DNA from: Nostocales cyanobacterium LEGE 12452
GTDB taxonomy: Bacteria > Cyanobacteriota > Cyanobacteriia > Cyanobacteriales > Nostocaceae
Assembly: GCA_015206945.1 (NCBI GenBank)
Contig: JADEXV010000020.1
Coordinates: 1 to 50,566, forward strand
Length of the DNA: 50,566 bases
Direction of reading: 5' to 3'
Below the pieces are notes generated by a model. The model was not told the origin of the DNA. It saw only the letters and a list, made by a program, of their open reading frames with translations, and made no database searches. Made by a program: the position numbers and the translations under genes. Position 1 is the stretch's first letter, and each line of letters begins with the position of its first letter. Shown here in pieces: positions 12,090 through 20,442 of the stretch.

Positions 12090-12578
12090 ATGAGTATTGT
12101 CACGAAAGCTATCGTGAATGCTGATGCAGAAGCCCGCTACCTCAGCCCTGGTGAGTTAGATCGGATCAAGTCCTTTGTTGCAAGTGGTGAGCGCCGTGTG
12201 CGGATTGCTCAAGTTTTGTCAGAAAATCGCGAACGGCTCGTTAAGCAAGCTGGCGATCAACTGTTCCAAAAGCGTCCTGATGTTGTATCCCCTGGTGGTA
12301 ACGCTTACGGTCAAGAATTGACTGCTACTTGTCTGCGTGACCTAGATTATTACCTCCGCCTCGTTACCTACGGTATCGTTGCTGGTGATGTCACCCCCAT
12401 CGAAGAAATTGGTGTTATTGGTGCCCGTGAACTGTACAAGTCCTTGGGAACTCCTATCGATGGTGTTGCTGAAGGTATCCGTGGGCTGAAGAATGGAGCT
12501 TCGACATTGCTCTCTGGTGATGACGCTAGTGAAGCTAGTGGCTACTTCGACTACTTAGTTGGCGCCCTTCTAGGATAG
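12090..12578 (+). CDS. apcA: Allophycocyanin alpha subunit
   Basis: A 162-residue globin-like phycobiliprotein starting at ATG 12090, preceded by TTGGAGGAATCC. The phycocyanobilin-attachment Cys is in [14 protein letters not shown] (about residue 80), within the universally conserved C-x-RD-DYYLR signature. The N-terminus [20 protein letters not shown] is that of the canonical core ApcA rather than the variants ApcD or ApcF. With ApcB it builds the alpha-beta trimers of the core cylinders, absorbing near 650 nm. It lies 57 bp upstream of apcB, so the two are co-transcribed. Confidence 0.97.
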   Translation: MSIVTKAIVNADAEARYLSPGELDRIKSFVASGERRVRIAQVLSENRERLVKQAGDQLFQKRPDVVSPGGNAYGQELTATCLRDLDYYLRLVTYGIVAGDVTPIEEIGVIGARELYKSLGTPIDGVAEGIRGLKNGASTLLSGDDASEASGYFDYLVGALLG

Positions 12579-12635
12579 GGTGAAGCTGTTTACCTACTGA
12601 TATTGCAATACGGTTGGAAATAAGGAATTAACAAC

Positions 12636-13124
12636 ATGGCTCAAGACGCAATTACCGCTGTCATTAACTCCGCAGACGTTCAAGGTAAATACCTTGACTC
12701 TTCTGCTTTAGAAAAGCTAAAAGGCTACTTCGCTACTGGCGAACTACGGGTACGTGCTGCTAGCACCATCAGCGCTAACGCTGCTGCGATCGTCAAAGAA
12801 GCTGTAGCAAAATCTTTGCTATACTCTGACATCACCCGTCCAGGCGGCAACATGTACACCACTCGCCGCTATGCTGCTTGCATCCGCGATTTGGACTACT
12901 ACCTCCGCTATGCTACCTACGCCATGTTGGCTGGCGATCCTTCCATCCTTGACGAGCGTGTGCTCAATGGCTTGAAAGAAACCTATAACTCCTTAGGTGT
13001 TCCCGTCGGTGCTACCGTACAAGCTATCCAAGCAATCAAAGAAGTAACCGCCAGTTTGGTAGGTTCTGATGCTGGTAAGGAAATGGGCGTTTACTTAGAC
13101 TATATCTCCTCTGGCTTAAGCTAA
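12636..13124 (+). CDS. apcB: Allophycocyanin beta subunit
   Basis: A 162-residue protein starting at [20 protein letters not shown], the canonical ApcB N-terminus. The chromophore Cys lies in [20 protein letters not shown] (about residue 81). The Asn of RPGGNMYTT (about residue 71) is the position methylated on its side-chain amide in beta subunits. It pairs with ApcA to form the monomer unit of allophycocyanin trimers. It is translated from an AAGGA site eleven bases before ATG, directly downstream of apcA. Confidence 0.97.
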   Translation: MAQDAITAVINSADVQGKYLDSSALEKLKGYFATGELRVRAASTISANAAAIVKEAVAKSLLYSDITRPGGNMYTTRRYAACIRDLDYYLRYATYAMLAGDPSILDERVLNGLKETYNSLGVPVGATVQAIQAIKEVTASLVGSDAGKEMGVYLDYISSGLS

Positions 13125-13168
13125 GAACTAGTTTGCGCTTAAGAATTTAGGTGCGGCTTTATTAAGGT

Positions 13169-13266
13169 CTGGAAATCAGCCGTGAGTGCTAGAACGTTAT
13201 ATTGCTTATCTTGGTAAATTATCAGTGGTGAGTGTTGGTGGTCTAGTATTGATGTTTGATTTCCAG
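13169..13266. promoter_or_regulatory. Long-range inverted repeat in the apcB-apcC spacer
   Basis: CTGGAAATCA (13169-13178) and TGATTTCCAG (13257-13266) form a perfect 10-bp stem around a 78-nt loop in the 222-bp apcB-apcC spacer. In RNA this could act as a processing or attenuation structure, setting the lower level of the apcC message relative to apcAB. It is also possible that the two arms are fortuitous. No T-tract follows. Confidence 0.4.
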
Positions 13267-13346
13267 CCTTTGAATGATTAAAAGATTTGCACTCAAGATT
13301 TTGAGATAAAAAAGTTTTCACAAGGTATACAGGAGATTTTCAAAAT

Positions 13347-13553
13347 ATGTCCCGTTTGTTTAAAATTACTGCTCTAGTTCCCAGCCAAACCCGAATTCGT
13401 ACCCAACGCGAACTGCAAAATACTTACTTTACTAAGCTAGTTCCTTATGAAAATTGGTTCCGCGAACAGCAACGTATTCAAAAAGCAGGTGGCACAATTA
13501 TCAAGGTGGAACTGGCAACTGGTAAGCAAGGCGCTAATACTGGCTTGTCTTAA
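13347..13553 (+). CDS. apcC: Phycobilisome small core linker ApcC (L-C 7.8)
   Basis: A 68-residue basic protein of the CpcD-like linker family: MSRLFKITALVPSQTRIRTQ, later TYFTKLVPYENWFREQQRIQ and GGTIIKVELATGK. It caps allophycocyanin trimers at the ends of core cylinders and tunes their absorbance. An AGGAG site ten bases before the ATG is visible. It is the last gene of the operon, followed 35 bp after the stop by a strong intrinsic terminator. Confidence 0.97.
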   Translation: MSRLFKITALVPSQTRIRTQRELQNTYFTKLVPYENWFREQQRIQKAGGTIIKVELATGKQGANTGLS

Positions 13554-13587
13554 TTCTGTAAATAGAATATTATTTTAGGGAATTGGT

Positions 13588-13613
13588 AAGAGGTCGAGAA
13601 AGACCTCTTTTTT
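13588..13613 (+). terminator. Intrinsic terminator of the apc operon
   Basis: A perfect 8-bp stem AAGAGGTC / GACCTCTT with a 6-nt loop is followed directly by a run of T (13608-13613). It sits 35 bp after the apcC stop and just before the convergent oxygenase gene. Confidence 0.9.
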
Positions 13614-13633
13614 ATGGCTTAGATTTTTACAAA

Positions 13634-14680
13634 TCAAAAGTTAAACATATTTAAAAGGCGATAACCGCGAGTATAAAGTGGAACTGGAGCGTCAGCATTC
13701 TGTTTATTCTTAGCGTGTTCAACAGTTTCATCAAACACAATTAGCGTTTCTTTCCCAACCTTCAGCCACTCTTGATATGGCACGCTCATGTCTTCTTCAA
13801 TACCACCAATATTAGGTGCGACCATTGCCCGGTAAGCTTCATTGAATTTCCTGCGGAACCTGAAATCTACTGAAATTCTCAGGCCTTCAGCTTTCCTTCT
13901 CACTGTTTGATGCAATCCACGGGCATCATTAAAGTACATAGTGCCGTGTTGTAGTTGTGCTTCTGTGTAGGAGACAACCATCGGAATATCCCGACCTTCA
14001 TCAAAGTCTGACATTACTTGCATAGACTGTAATTCCATTTCGCGGGGCATTTCGCCTGCTTCGATAGTGATATTATCGATGTCGCCAAATAATGGCAGAA
14101 CCACTACAGTTGCATCAGCAGCAACACCTGCCCAGACATCGCTATGGCACTTTGAGCTAGCGAAGGGCAAACCCAGCTTCTTGGCGTCAGTCTTGCCGTA
14201 GACCATGCGAAGATTTACTGGTAAATCCACTGCATCAATCAGATCATTTGCCCCTAGTTGATAGAAAGCCTCTGCGACGCTTTTTTGAAAGAGGTTAAAT
14301 GCCAGAGTATGTTCTCGCTTGGGCATCAAAAGACCAGTGCCGGTATAGTTCGGCAAAGTACTTCTTGCTTCCAGAAGCCGTTCAAGCATTTCAGCTTCCG
14401 AAAGAATGATGGGACTATTCAGACACGCTGAAATATAACCCGCAGCAGCAATTCTGATTTGCTGAAACAATTCAGGCTTTAATGTGTGTTCAAACAGTAG
14501 TCGGTACTGTCGCCTTGTAGCAATTTTATCGGCAAGCTCATCAAAGAGGCGATCGCCAAGCTTAGAAAATGCGATCGCATGTTCATGTTGTAAGCGATCG
14601 CGCACTGTTGATTTTACTAATAGTTCTTCTAACATCATTTCTTCCAACGTTATTCTAAATCGGCTAAATAACTCATACAT
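13634..14680 (-). CDS. Putative 2-oxoglutarate/Fe(II)-dependent oxygenase (StrG-like)
   Basis: A 348-residue protein starting at ATG (14678-14680). The middle shows a cupin-fold facial triad: SKCHSDVWAG gives H179-x-D181, and GLHQTVRRK gives the distal H257. The following GLRISVDFRFR supplies an Arg (about 268) suited to bind 2-oxoglutarate. This layout recalls the poorly characterised StrG-like dioxygenases of natural-product clusters; the name is from memory and the substrate is unknown. The N-terminal 150 residues are helical and rich in Glu/Leu. It is convergent with apcC and divergent from the methyltransferase/HDO pair, with a 458-bp shared upstream region. An iron-independent cupin is possible. 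Confidence 0.6.
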   Translation of the reverse strand: MYELFSRFRITLEEMMLEELLVKSTVRDRLQHEHAIAFSKLGDRLFDELADKIATRRQYRLLFEHTLKPELFQQIRIAAAGYISACLNSPIILSEAEMLERLLEARSTLPNYTGTGLLMPKREHTLAFNLFQKSVAEAFYQLGANDLIDAVDLPVNLRMVYGKTDAKKLGLPFASSKCHSDVWAGVAADATVVVLPLFGDIDNITIEAGEMPREMELQSMQVMSDFDEGRDIPMVVSYTEAQLQHGTMYFNDARGLHQTVRRKAEGLRISVDFRFRRKFNEAYRAMVAPNIGGIEEDMSVPYQEWLKVGKETLIVFDETVEHAKNKQNADAPVPLYTRGYRLLNMFNF

Positions 14681-15138
14681 TCAAAGCCATTCCGTTTTCA
14701 AAACGAATCTGGCTATTACAAATTAACAAGGTTATTCTCTTTATACTTCGTAAAATATACTGTTTTATTTCTCTTAGCTGTCTTGATTAAAAATGTTAAT
14801 TTTAACTGATTTAATAAAGCACAGATGAAGTTTTAGTTTAAATAGTCAAACTATTTATATGTAAAAATTTCTGTTAACTAAGTAACAAGCTAACTTCATG
14901 AAATTACATTGTATTTAAGCATTTATATTTAAAGAAACTAACAAGCTGGTAATTTTCCGGTCAGCTAATTATTTGAAAAGCCTAGTTCTTAAACAAAAAA
15001 ATTACAAATAAATAAAAATCGGTAAAATCAACCTTATCAGTAAAACAGATTTATTATTAAATGATATATATTCAGACGTTTTTGTCTGGTTGGACTAAAT
15101 TCAGCAATCATAAATAAAGTATAAAGAAATACTTAAAA
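14681..15138. other. Divergent promoter region of the oxygenase and methyltransferase genes
   Basis: This 458-bp, strongly AT-rich spacer lies between two divergent genes and should carry both promoters. I see no ORF and no clear operator palindrome. Its base composition is noticeably more AT-rich than the apc operon next door. Confidence 0.5.
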
Positions 15139-15909
15139 ATGTCAAATGTGAATCACAAAAGCTCAACTAAAAACTTATATAATCGCACAGCATCAGAATG
15201 GATTAGAGGAGAACCTACTTCTTTATCAGACTTTACAGCGCGCCCTTTTGTACTAGAGCTTTGTGAGCCTGTTACTGGGTTGCGAGTACTTGATATAGGT
15301 TGTGGAGAAGGTTATTGCAGTAGAGAATTAAGCCGACGTGACGCTGCATGGGTACACGGAATAGATCTTTCCGAAAGCATGATTGCAGCAGCAAAATTGC
15401 AAGAAATAGAAGATGCGTTGGGTATTAGCTATGAAGTAGGATGTGCTACCAATCTCAAGCAGTTTGATGATGGCGAAATTGACTTAGTTGTTGCAGTATT
15501 TTTATTTAACTATTTGACAATTGCTCAGACCCAAGAATGCATGGCAGAAGTTGCACGCATTCTTCGTCCGGGTGGTCGATTTGTATTTAGCGTTCCTCAT
15601 CCATCTTTTCCATATATGCGGGAGGCAGCATATCCGTTTTATTTTCAAGTTGAGGGCACAGGTTACTTCAGCAAGCGAGATCAACAGTTCCCTGGCCGTA
15701 TTTGGAAACGAGATGGCTCCTGGCTAAATGTGCAATTGATTCACAAAACTCTTGAGGATTACTTTAATGCTCTTAAAATTGCTGGCTTCAATACGATGCC
15801 AACCTTACAGGAATTGCGTGTGACTCCAGAACATATCGCAATAGATGAATCATTTTTTAGCCCTTTACTTGACCAACCTCTGCATCTAGCCCTACAAATA
15901 TCACGATGA
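15139..15909 (+). CDS. Class I SAM-dependent methyltransferase
   Basis: A 256-residue protein from ATG 15139. Motif I is LRVLDIGCGEGYCSREL (about 50-66), followed by an acidic residue in HGIDLSESMI (about 75-84). Post-motif regions include IDLVVAVFLFNYL and ILRPGGRFVFSVPHPSF. The fold is that of the UbiE/methyltransf_11 group, which act on small molecules more often than on macromolecules. The terminal ATGA overlaps the start of the downstream HDO gene, so the two are translationally coupled and probably act on the same substrate. The substrate is unknown. Confidence 0.85.
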   Translation: MSNVNHKSSTKNLYNRTASEWIRGEPTSLSDFTARPFVLELCEPVTGLRVLDIGCGEGYCSRELSRRDAAWVHGIDLSESMIAAAKLQEIEDALGISYEVGCATNLKQFDDGEIDLVVAVFLFNYLTIAQTQECMAEVARILRPGGRFVFSVPHPSFPYMREAAYPFYFQVEGTGYFSKRDQQFPGRIWKRDGSWLNVQLIHKTLEDYFNALKIAGFNTMPTLQELRVTPEHIAIDESFFSPLLDQPLHLALQISR

Positions 15910-16640
15910 CACAGACATCTTCTTTAGTTAGAAATTCCTTCCGTGAAATAACGATTAATCATCCTCTATGGAATCATGAGTTTCTAATGCGCTGTCAGGC
16001 TGGAAATTTATTTTTACCAGACGTACAGGTACTAGCTGTCCAGATGTATAAATTCTCCAAAGAATTTAATCGTATTTTGGCTAGCATCTTGTCTTGCTGC
16101 CAAGATGAAACCAGTCAGTTAGTTATCTTGGAAAATCTATTTGACGAAATGGGACAGGGAGATATAACTCAGTCTCACCCAGAATTATTTCGTCAATTTA
16201 CCCGCGCACTTGGTATCCACGACGAAACTCTAGCATCACTACCCACTGCACCTGAAACTCGCGCCCTTATTGAAACCTACTTGCAGATGCCACACAAGTA
16301 CGGCTATTTAGCTGCACTCGGTGCCGTCTGTTATGCTTCTGAAGGGATTGTTAGCTCGCTGTATACGCAACTATACAAAGGAATTGTTGGCGCTACTCCT
16401 TTACCCAAAGAATCGCTGATCTTTTTTGAAGTCCATATTGATGTGGATGATAGTCATGCAGCGAAGCTAGCGGCAGTGATTGAACCTCAAATTACTGTGA
16501 ATGAAGAAGATATAAAGATAAAACTGGCTATTACAGAAGCTATGGATGCGCGTCTCCAGTTTTTTAACGGGATTCAGCGCCAAAGCTCTAAATATAGCTT
16601 GTATCCTGATTCATGGCTGCCTTTTGATGAATCCCTGTAG
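15906..16640 (+). CDS. Heme-oxygenase-like diiron oxidase (HDO; iron-containing redox enzyme family)
   Basis: A 244-residue all-helical protein starting at ATG 15906. The candidate metal ligands are Glu81 and His91 (E-x9-H, in FDEMGQGDITQSHPELF), Glu146 (CYASEGIV), and His177, Asp181 and His184 (EVHIDVDDSHA, H-x3-D-x2-H). This set and spacing match what I recall for HDO enzymes such as SznF, UndA, BesC and CADD, so the site looks complete. HDOs use O2 for N-oxygenation, C-C fragmentation or desaturation. The gene is fused by a 4-base overlap to a methyltransferase gene. A TenA-type thiaminase is less likely because TenA lacks the His/Asp ligand set. The substrate is unknown. Confidence 0.8.
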   Translation: MTQTSSLVRNSFREITINHPLWNHEFLMRCQAGNLFLPDVQVLAVQMYKFSKEFNRILASILSCCQDETSQLVILENLFDEMGQGDITQSHPELFRQFTRALGIHDETLASLPTAPETRALIETYLQMPHKYGYLAALGAVCYASEGIVSSLYTQLYKGIVGATPLPKESLIFFEVHIDVDDSHAAKLAAVIEPQITVNEEDIKIKLAITEAMDARLQFFNGIQRQSSKYSLYPDSWLPFDESL

Positions 16641-16945
16641 TTAATCTGTCAAGCTTAAATTGATGGGTAAAGAAGTTCGTAGTAAGGACTTTAGTCCTTA
16701 CTATAAAACCTCAAAACTAGCTGGGTAAAACGAATAAGTGAAAATACGGTTGTAACAATGAGTATTTGTAGCATTAAAATGCGAATAGTTTTCCCTACTT
16801 TTTTCGATTTTTAAAGCTGTAATAAAACATTTTAAGATTTGATTACAGAAATTTTTGTCATTTAAATAAGACTTTTAAGAAATTTAGTTGTCAAGTCTTG
16901 AGCGAATTGACAAAGTAAAATTAGGTGCAGCAAGAGGAGGCTTCC
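16641..16945. other. Spacer upstream of H-NOX
   Basis: A 305-bp AT-rich region holding a perfect short palindrome (16681-16702) and the H-NOX leader. The ribosome binding site AAGAGGAGG (16932-16940) is unusually strong for this window. No ORF was recognised. Confidence 0.5.
16681..16702. repeat. Short perfect palindromic repeat
   Basis: AGTAAGGACT and AGTCCTTACT form a 10-bp stem around TT, 40 bp after the HDO stop. No T-tract follows, so termination would be inefficient. It is similar in design to the palindromes at 5438, 25188 and 42200. Confidence 0.85.
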
Positions 16946-17497
16946 ATGTACGGATTAGTGAACAAGGCGATTCAAGACATGGTGTGCAGTCGCTTTGGCG
17001 AAGATACTTGGAAAACAATCAAGCAGACAGCAGAGGTGGATGTAGATGTTTTCCTCAGTATGGAAGGCTATCCCGATGACATTACCCACAAGCTAGTAAA
17101 AGCTGCTAGTATCATTCTCGGTTTATCTTCCTCAGAGATTATGCAAGCCTTTGGGGAATTCTGGGTTCAGTACACTGCTCAAGAAGGCTATGGCGAATTG
17201 ATGGATATGAGTGGAGATGAACTCCCTGAGTTTTTAGAAAACCTTGATAATCTTCATGCTCGTGTAGGAGTTAGTTTTCCTAAACTCCAACCCCCATCAT
17301 TTGAGTGTACTGATATAGAAGAAAATTCTCTGAGCTTACATTATCGCTCTGATAGAGAAGGGTTAACGCCAATGATTCTTGGACTAGTTAAGGGATTGGG
17401 AACTAGATTTGATACAGAAGTTCATATTACCCAAACCCAAAGTCGAGATGAGGGTGCTGAACATGATGAGTTTTTAGTGATTTATAAACCAAATTGA
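16946..17497 (+). CDS. H-NOX heme nitric oxide/oxygen-binding sensor
   Basis: A 183-residue heme sensor starting at MYGLVNKAIQDMV, the typical H-NOX N-terminus, after an excellent AGAGGAGG site. The GTG/TTG starts further upstream are not needed. The proximal heme ligand is His104 in ENLDNLHARVG. The porphyrin-propionate motif Y-x-S-x-R is present as YRSDR (133-137). Bacterial H-NOX proteins bind NO (sometimes O2) and control an adjacent kinase or cyclase. The next gene, 10 bp downstream, is a kinase with an H-NOX-associated domain. It is close to the H-NOX known from Nostoc PCC 7120. NO-selective versus O2-binding behaviour cannot be decided by eye. Confidence 0.96.
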   Translation: MYGLVNKAIQDMVCSRFGEDTWKTIKQTAEVDVDVFLSMEGYPDDITHKLVKAASIILGLSSSEIMQAFGEFWVQYTAQEGYGELMDMSGDELPEFLENLDNLHARVGVSFPKLQPPSFECTDIEENSLSLHYRSDREGLTPMILGLVKGLGTRFDTEVHITQTQSRDEGAEHDEFLVIYKPN

Positions 17498-17507
17498 GTG
17501 TAGTAGC

Positions 17508-18956
17508 ATGGCTCCTCCTCACCTTACACTTTCGCCAGAGTTGCTGGCGAAAGCTTTTCCTTTCCACTTTGCTTTTAGCCGTAATCGGGAAATTGTACAA
17601 GCTGGTGATGTCTACGGGCGCATTTGTCCTGAACCATTAGTTGGTAAATTGATTGAGCAGCATTTCCAAATCAATCGTCCAAAAATTTTGGTCGATTTTG
17701 ATGCGATTAGTAAACAGTCTCGTGCCTTGTTTATATTAGAGTTTCTCCACAATGGAATGCATCTTAAGGGTCAGATGATGTATCAACCAGAGGAGGATGT
17801 GATATTTTTTTTAGGTTCTCCCTGGATTACAGATACAACTAGCCTGGCTCCTCTGGGTATTAAACTCAAAGACTTTGCAATTCACGATCCTATTGTTGAT
17901 TTTTTGTTTCTACTACAAGCTCAGAATACTGCTTTGGCTGATGCCAAAAAGTTAACAAGTGAACTTAAACAGCAAAGAGCACAACTACGGAGCGCGCTAC
18001 AAATCAAGGAGAATTTGGCAGAAATTGCTGAGGCTCAGTCCAAAAAATTGGAAAAATCCCTCCGGGAGCTACAACAAACTCAAGCTCAATTAGTCCAAGC
18101 TGAGAAAATGTCCAGTTTGGGGCAGTTAGTCGCAGGAGTTGCTCACGAAATCAACAATCCTGTTAATTTTATCTACGGAAATTTGAAATATGCAAAGGAT
18201 TATACGCAGTGTTTGCTGAATCTTGTGTATCTTTACCAGCAATTTTATGTCAATCCTGTGTCAGAGGTTCAAGAATATATTAAGGAGATTGAGTTAGATT
18301 TTTTACTAGATGATTTGCCAAAAATCCTAAATTCGATGGAAGTAGGAGCCGAACGTATTTCTGAAATTGTCTTGTCTCTGCGGAATTTCTCTCGTCTTGA
18401 TGAAGCCGAGAAGAAAAGAGTTGATATTCACCAAGGACTGGATAGTACTTTGCTGATTTTACAAAGTCGCTTCAAGGATAGCGTCGATCATCCTGAGATC
18501 AAAGTAGTGAAAAATTATGGAGATTTACCTTTAGTAGATTGCTACGCTGGCCAACTCAATCAAGTATTCATGAATATTATCAGTAATGCAATCGATGCGC
18601 TCGATAACTATGATAGTAAACGCGCGATCGCAGACATTCATACTAATCCTAATATAATTACAATTACTACGGAAATCATTGAAACGAACTGTGTAATCAG
18701 AATTGCTGATAATGCTTCAGGAATAACAGAAGCAGTTAAGGAACGACTGTTTGATCCATTTTTCACAACTAAGCCAGTCGGTAAGGGTACGGGATTAGGT
18801 TTATCAATTAGCTATCAAATTATAGTTGAAAAACATGGGGGAACACTAAGATGTATATCAGAACCTGGGCAAGGAACTGAGTTCTGGATTGAAATTCCCC
18901 TATCTATGAACAAACAAGCACTTAATTGCATGAAATCATTAAGCTTAATAAAATAA
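17508..18956 (+). CDS. H-NOX-associated sensor histidine kinase
   Basis: A 482-residue kinase starting at ATG 17508, 10 bp after the H-NOX gene. Residues about 12-155 form the HNOBA-type sensory domain (FHFAFSRNREIVQAGDVYGR, later GQMMYQPEEDVIFFLGSPWI). A coiled linker (about 135-200) follows. The dimerisation/phosphoacceptor segment is GQLVAGVAHEINNPVNF with His213, and the ATPase domain has NIISNAIDAL (N box), DNASGI and GKGTGLGLSIS. There is no membrane span, so the kinase is cytosolic. The G1 box is DNASGI instead of DNGxGI, a mild variation. No response regulator is adjacent. NO-loaded H-NOX is known to inhibit such kinases in other bacteria. Confidence 0.95.
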   Translation: MAPPHLTLSPELLAKAFPFHFAFSRNREIVQAGDVYGRICPEPLVGKLIEQHFQINRPKILVDFDAISKQSRALFILEFLHNGMHLKGQMMYQPEEDVIFFLGSPWITDTTSLAPLGIKLKDFAIHDPIVDFLFLLQAQNTALADAKKLTSELKQQRAQLRSALQIKENLAEIAEAQSKKLEKSLRELQQTQAQLVQAEKMSSLGQLVAGVAHEINNPVNFIYGNLKYAKDYTQCLLNLVYLYQQFYVNPVSEVQEYIKEIELDFLLDDLPKILNSMEVGAERISEIVLSLRNFSRLDEAEKKRVDIHQGLDSTLLILQSRFKDSVDHPEIKVVKNYGDLPLVDCYAGQLNQVFMNIISNAIDALDNYDSKRAIADIHTNPNIITITTEIIETNCVIRIADNASGITEAVKERLFDPFFTTKPVGKGTGLGLSISYQIIVEKHGGTLRCISEPGQGTEFWIEIPLSMNKQALNCMKSLSLIK

Positions 18957-19196
18957 ATACTTTCAGTCAATTTTCGAGCGATCGCTCTTAACTATAAAAC
19001 ATTAAATTTTAAGTATAAAATACTACTGTTGTAGCGCTGAGTAAAGATTGCGATTTGTCATAAATATTGAACTAGTGGTGTATTGAAGTTAACAACTCTA
19101 AGATTTATGGTTGTAAAGCCTACTTATGAGTTATAAGTTATGATTTATGAGTTTTATTTTTAACTCCTAATTTCTAACTTTTTACCTGTACCGATC

Positions 19197-20399
19197 GTGA
19201 ATCTACGCCGCCTGATTCCAATTTTTGATAGTTCAGTCTCCAACTGGGCATTAGAAGCGCGGTTGTTGCGCTGGTTAACGTTTATTTGGCTGTTCGTCGG
19301 CTTAGTGATGCTATTTTCAGCATCTTATCCTGTCGCTGATGGCCGTTATGATGATGGGTTGTACTACTTTAAGCGTCAACTGCTTTGGGTCTTAGTTTCT
19401 TTAATCGGATTCAATATTATTGTTAATTGGCCGTTGCAGAAAATTTTGGGACTATCCCATTGGTTTTTGTTGCTGTTTTTGGGGTTAATTTTTGTCACAC
19501 TGATCCCAGGATTGGGAAAAAAGGCTTTTGATGCAGCGCGTTGGATTGCGATCGGGCCAATTCCGATTCAACCTTCAGAACTAATTAAACCCTTTTTGGT
19601 GTTGCAAAGTGCGCGGCTTTTTGGCCAGTGGGAACGAATTAGTTGGCGGGTTCGCTTCGCTTGGTTGGGCGTTTTTGGTCTTGTACTTTTAGGAATTCTT
19701 GCCCAGCCTAACTTGAGTACAACCGCACTTTGCGGCATGACTATCTGGCTAATTGCTTTAGCCGCTGGCTTACCTTACAAGTACCTGGGAGGAACAGCAA
19801 TTGGTGGAGTAATGCTGGCACTACTCAGTATTAGTATTAAAGAGTATCAGCGTAAGCGGGTGATGTCATTCCTCAATCCTTGGGCGGATGCTACAGGAGA
19901 TGGCTACCAGTTGGTGCAAAGTCTACTAGCTGTGGGTTCTGGTAAAACTTGGGGGGCTGGATATGGGCTTTCTCAACAAAAGCTGTTTTATTTACCAATT
20001 CAAGATACCGATTTTATTTTTGCGGTGTTCGCTGAAGAGTTTGGCTTTGTTGGCAGTATGGTGTTATTGGTGCTTTTAGCTACATTCGCTACTCTCGGAT
20101 TAGTTGTGGCGCTGAAGGCTAAAAATATAGTACATAGATTAGTAGCGATCGGTGTGACGACTTTGATGGTGGGACAATCATTACTCCACATCGGTGTTGC
20201 TACAGGTTCTCTACCGACTACTGGCTTACCTTTGCCCATGTTTAGTTATGGTGGTAATTCTATGATTGCCAGCTTAATAGCTGCTGGTTTGCTGATTCGG
20301 GTAGCACGTGAGAGTAATGAAGCTGAGGTAGTACCGTTGCGAAAACCTCAGCTTGAAAATGGTCGCAGACGCCGAGCTTTTCATAAAACCAGGAATTGA
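19197..20399 (+). CDS. ftsW: SEDS-family cell-division glycosyltransferase FtsW
   Basis: A 400-residue polytopic membrane protein with about 10 spans, starting at GTG 19197 (no suitable ATG). SEDS landmarks are RWIAIGPIPIQPSELIKPFL (about 116-135), QPNLSTTALCG (with the conserved Asn/Ser region), GYGLSQQKLFYLPIQDTDFI (about 255-274) with Asp near the catalytic position, and GLPLPMFSYGGNSM (about 343-356). It polymerises lipid II glycan strands at the septum with a class B PBP. FtsW is favoured over RodA by the LFSASYPVA opening; the distinction is moderately firm. The C-terminus is basic (ENGRRRRAFHKTRN). It stands alone here. Confidence 0.9.
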   Translation: MNLRRLIPIFDSSVSNWALEARLLRWLTFIWLFVGLVMLFSASYPVADGRYDDGLYYFKRQLLWVLVSLIGFNIIVNWPLQKILGLSHWFLLLFLGLIFVTLIPGLGKKAFDAARWIAIGPIPIQPSELIKPFLVLQSARLFGQWERISWRVRFAWLGVFGLVLLGILAQPNLSTTALCGMTIWLIALAAGLPYKYLGGTAIGGVMLALLSISIKEYQRKRVMSFLNPWADATGDGYQLVQSLLAVGSGKTWGAGYGLSQQKLFYLPIQDTDFIFAVFAEEFGFVGSMVLLVLLATFATLGLVVALKAKNIVHRLVAIGVTTLMVGQSLLHIGVATGSLPTTGLPLPMFSYGGNSMIASLIAAGLLIRVARESNEAEVVPLRKPQLENGRRRRAFHKTRN

Positions 20400-20442
20400 G
20401 CTAGCATTTCATATATCTCTGCTTTTCATATCGCCCAAAAAG

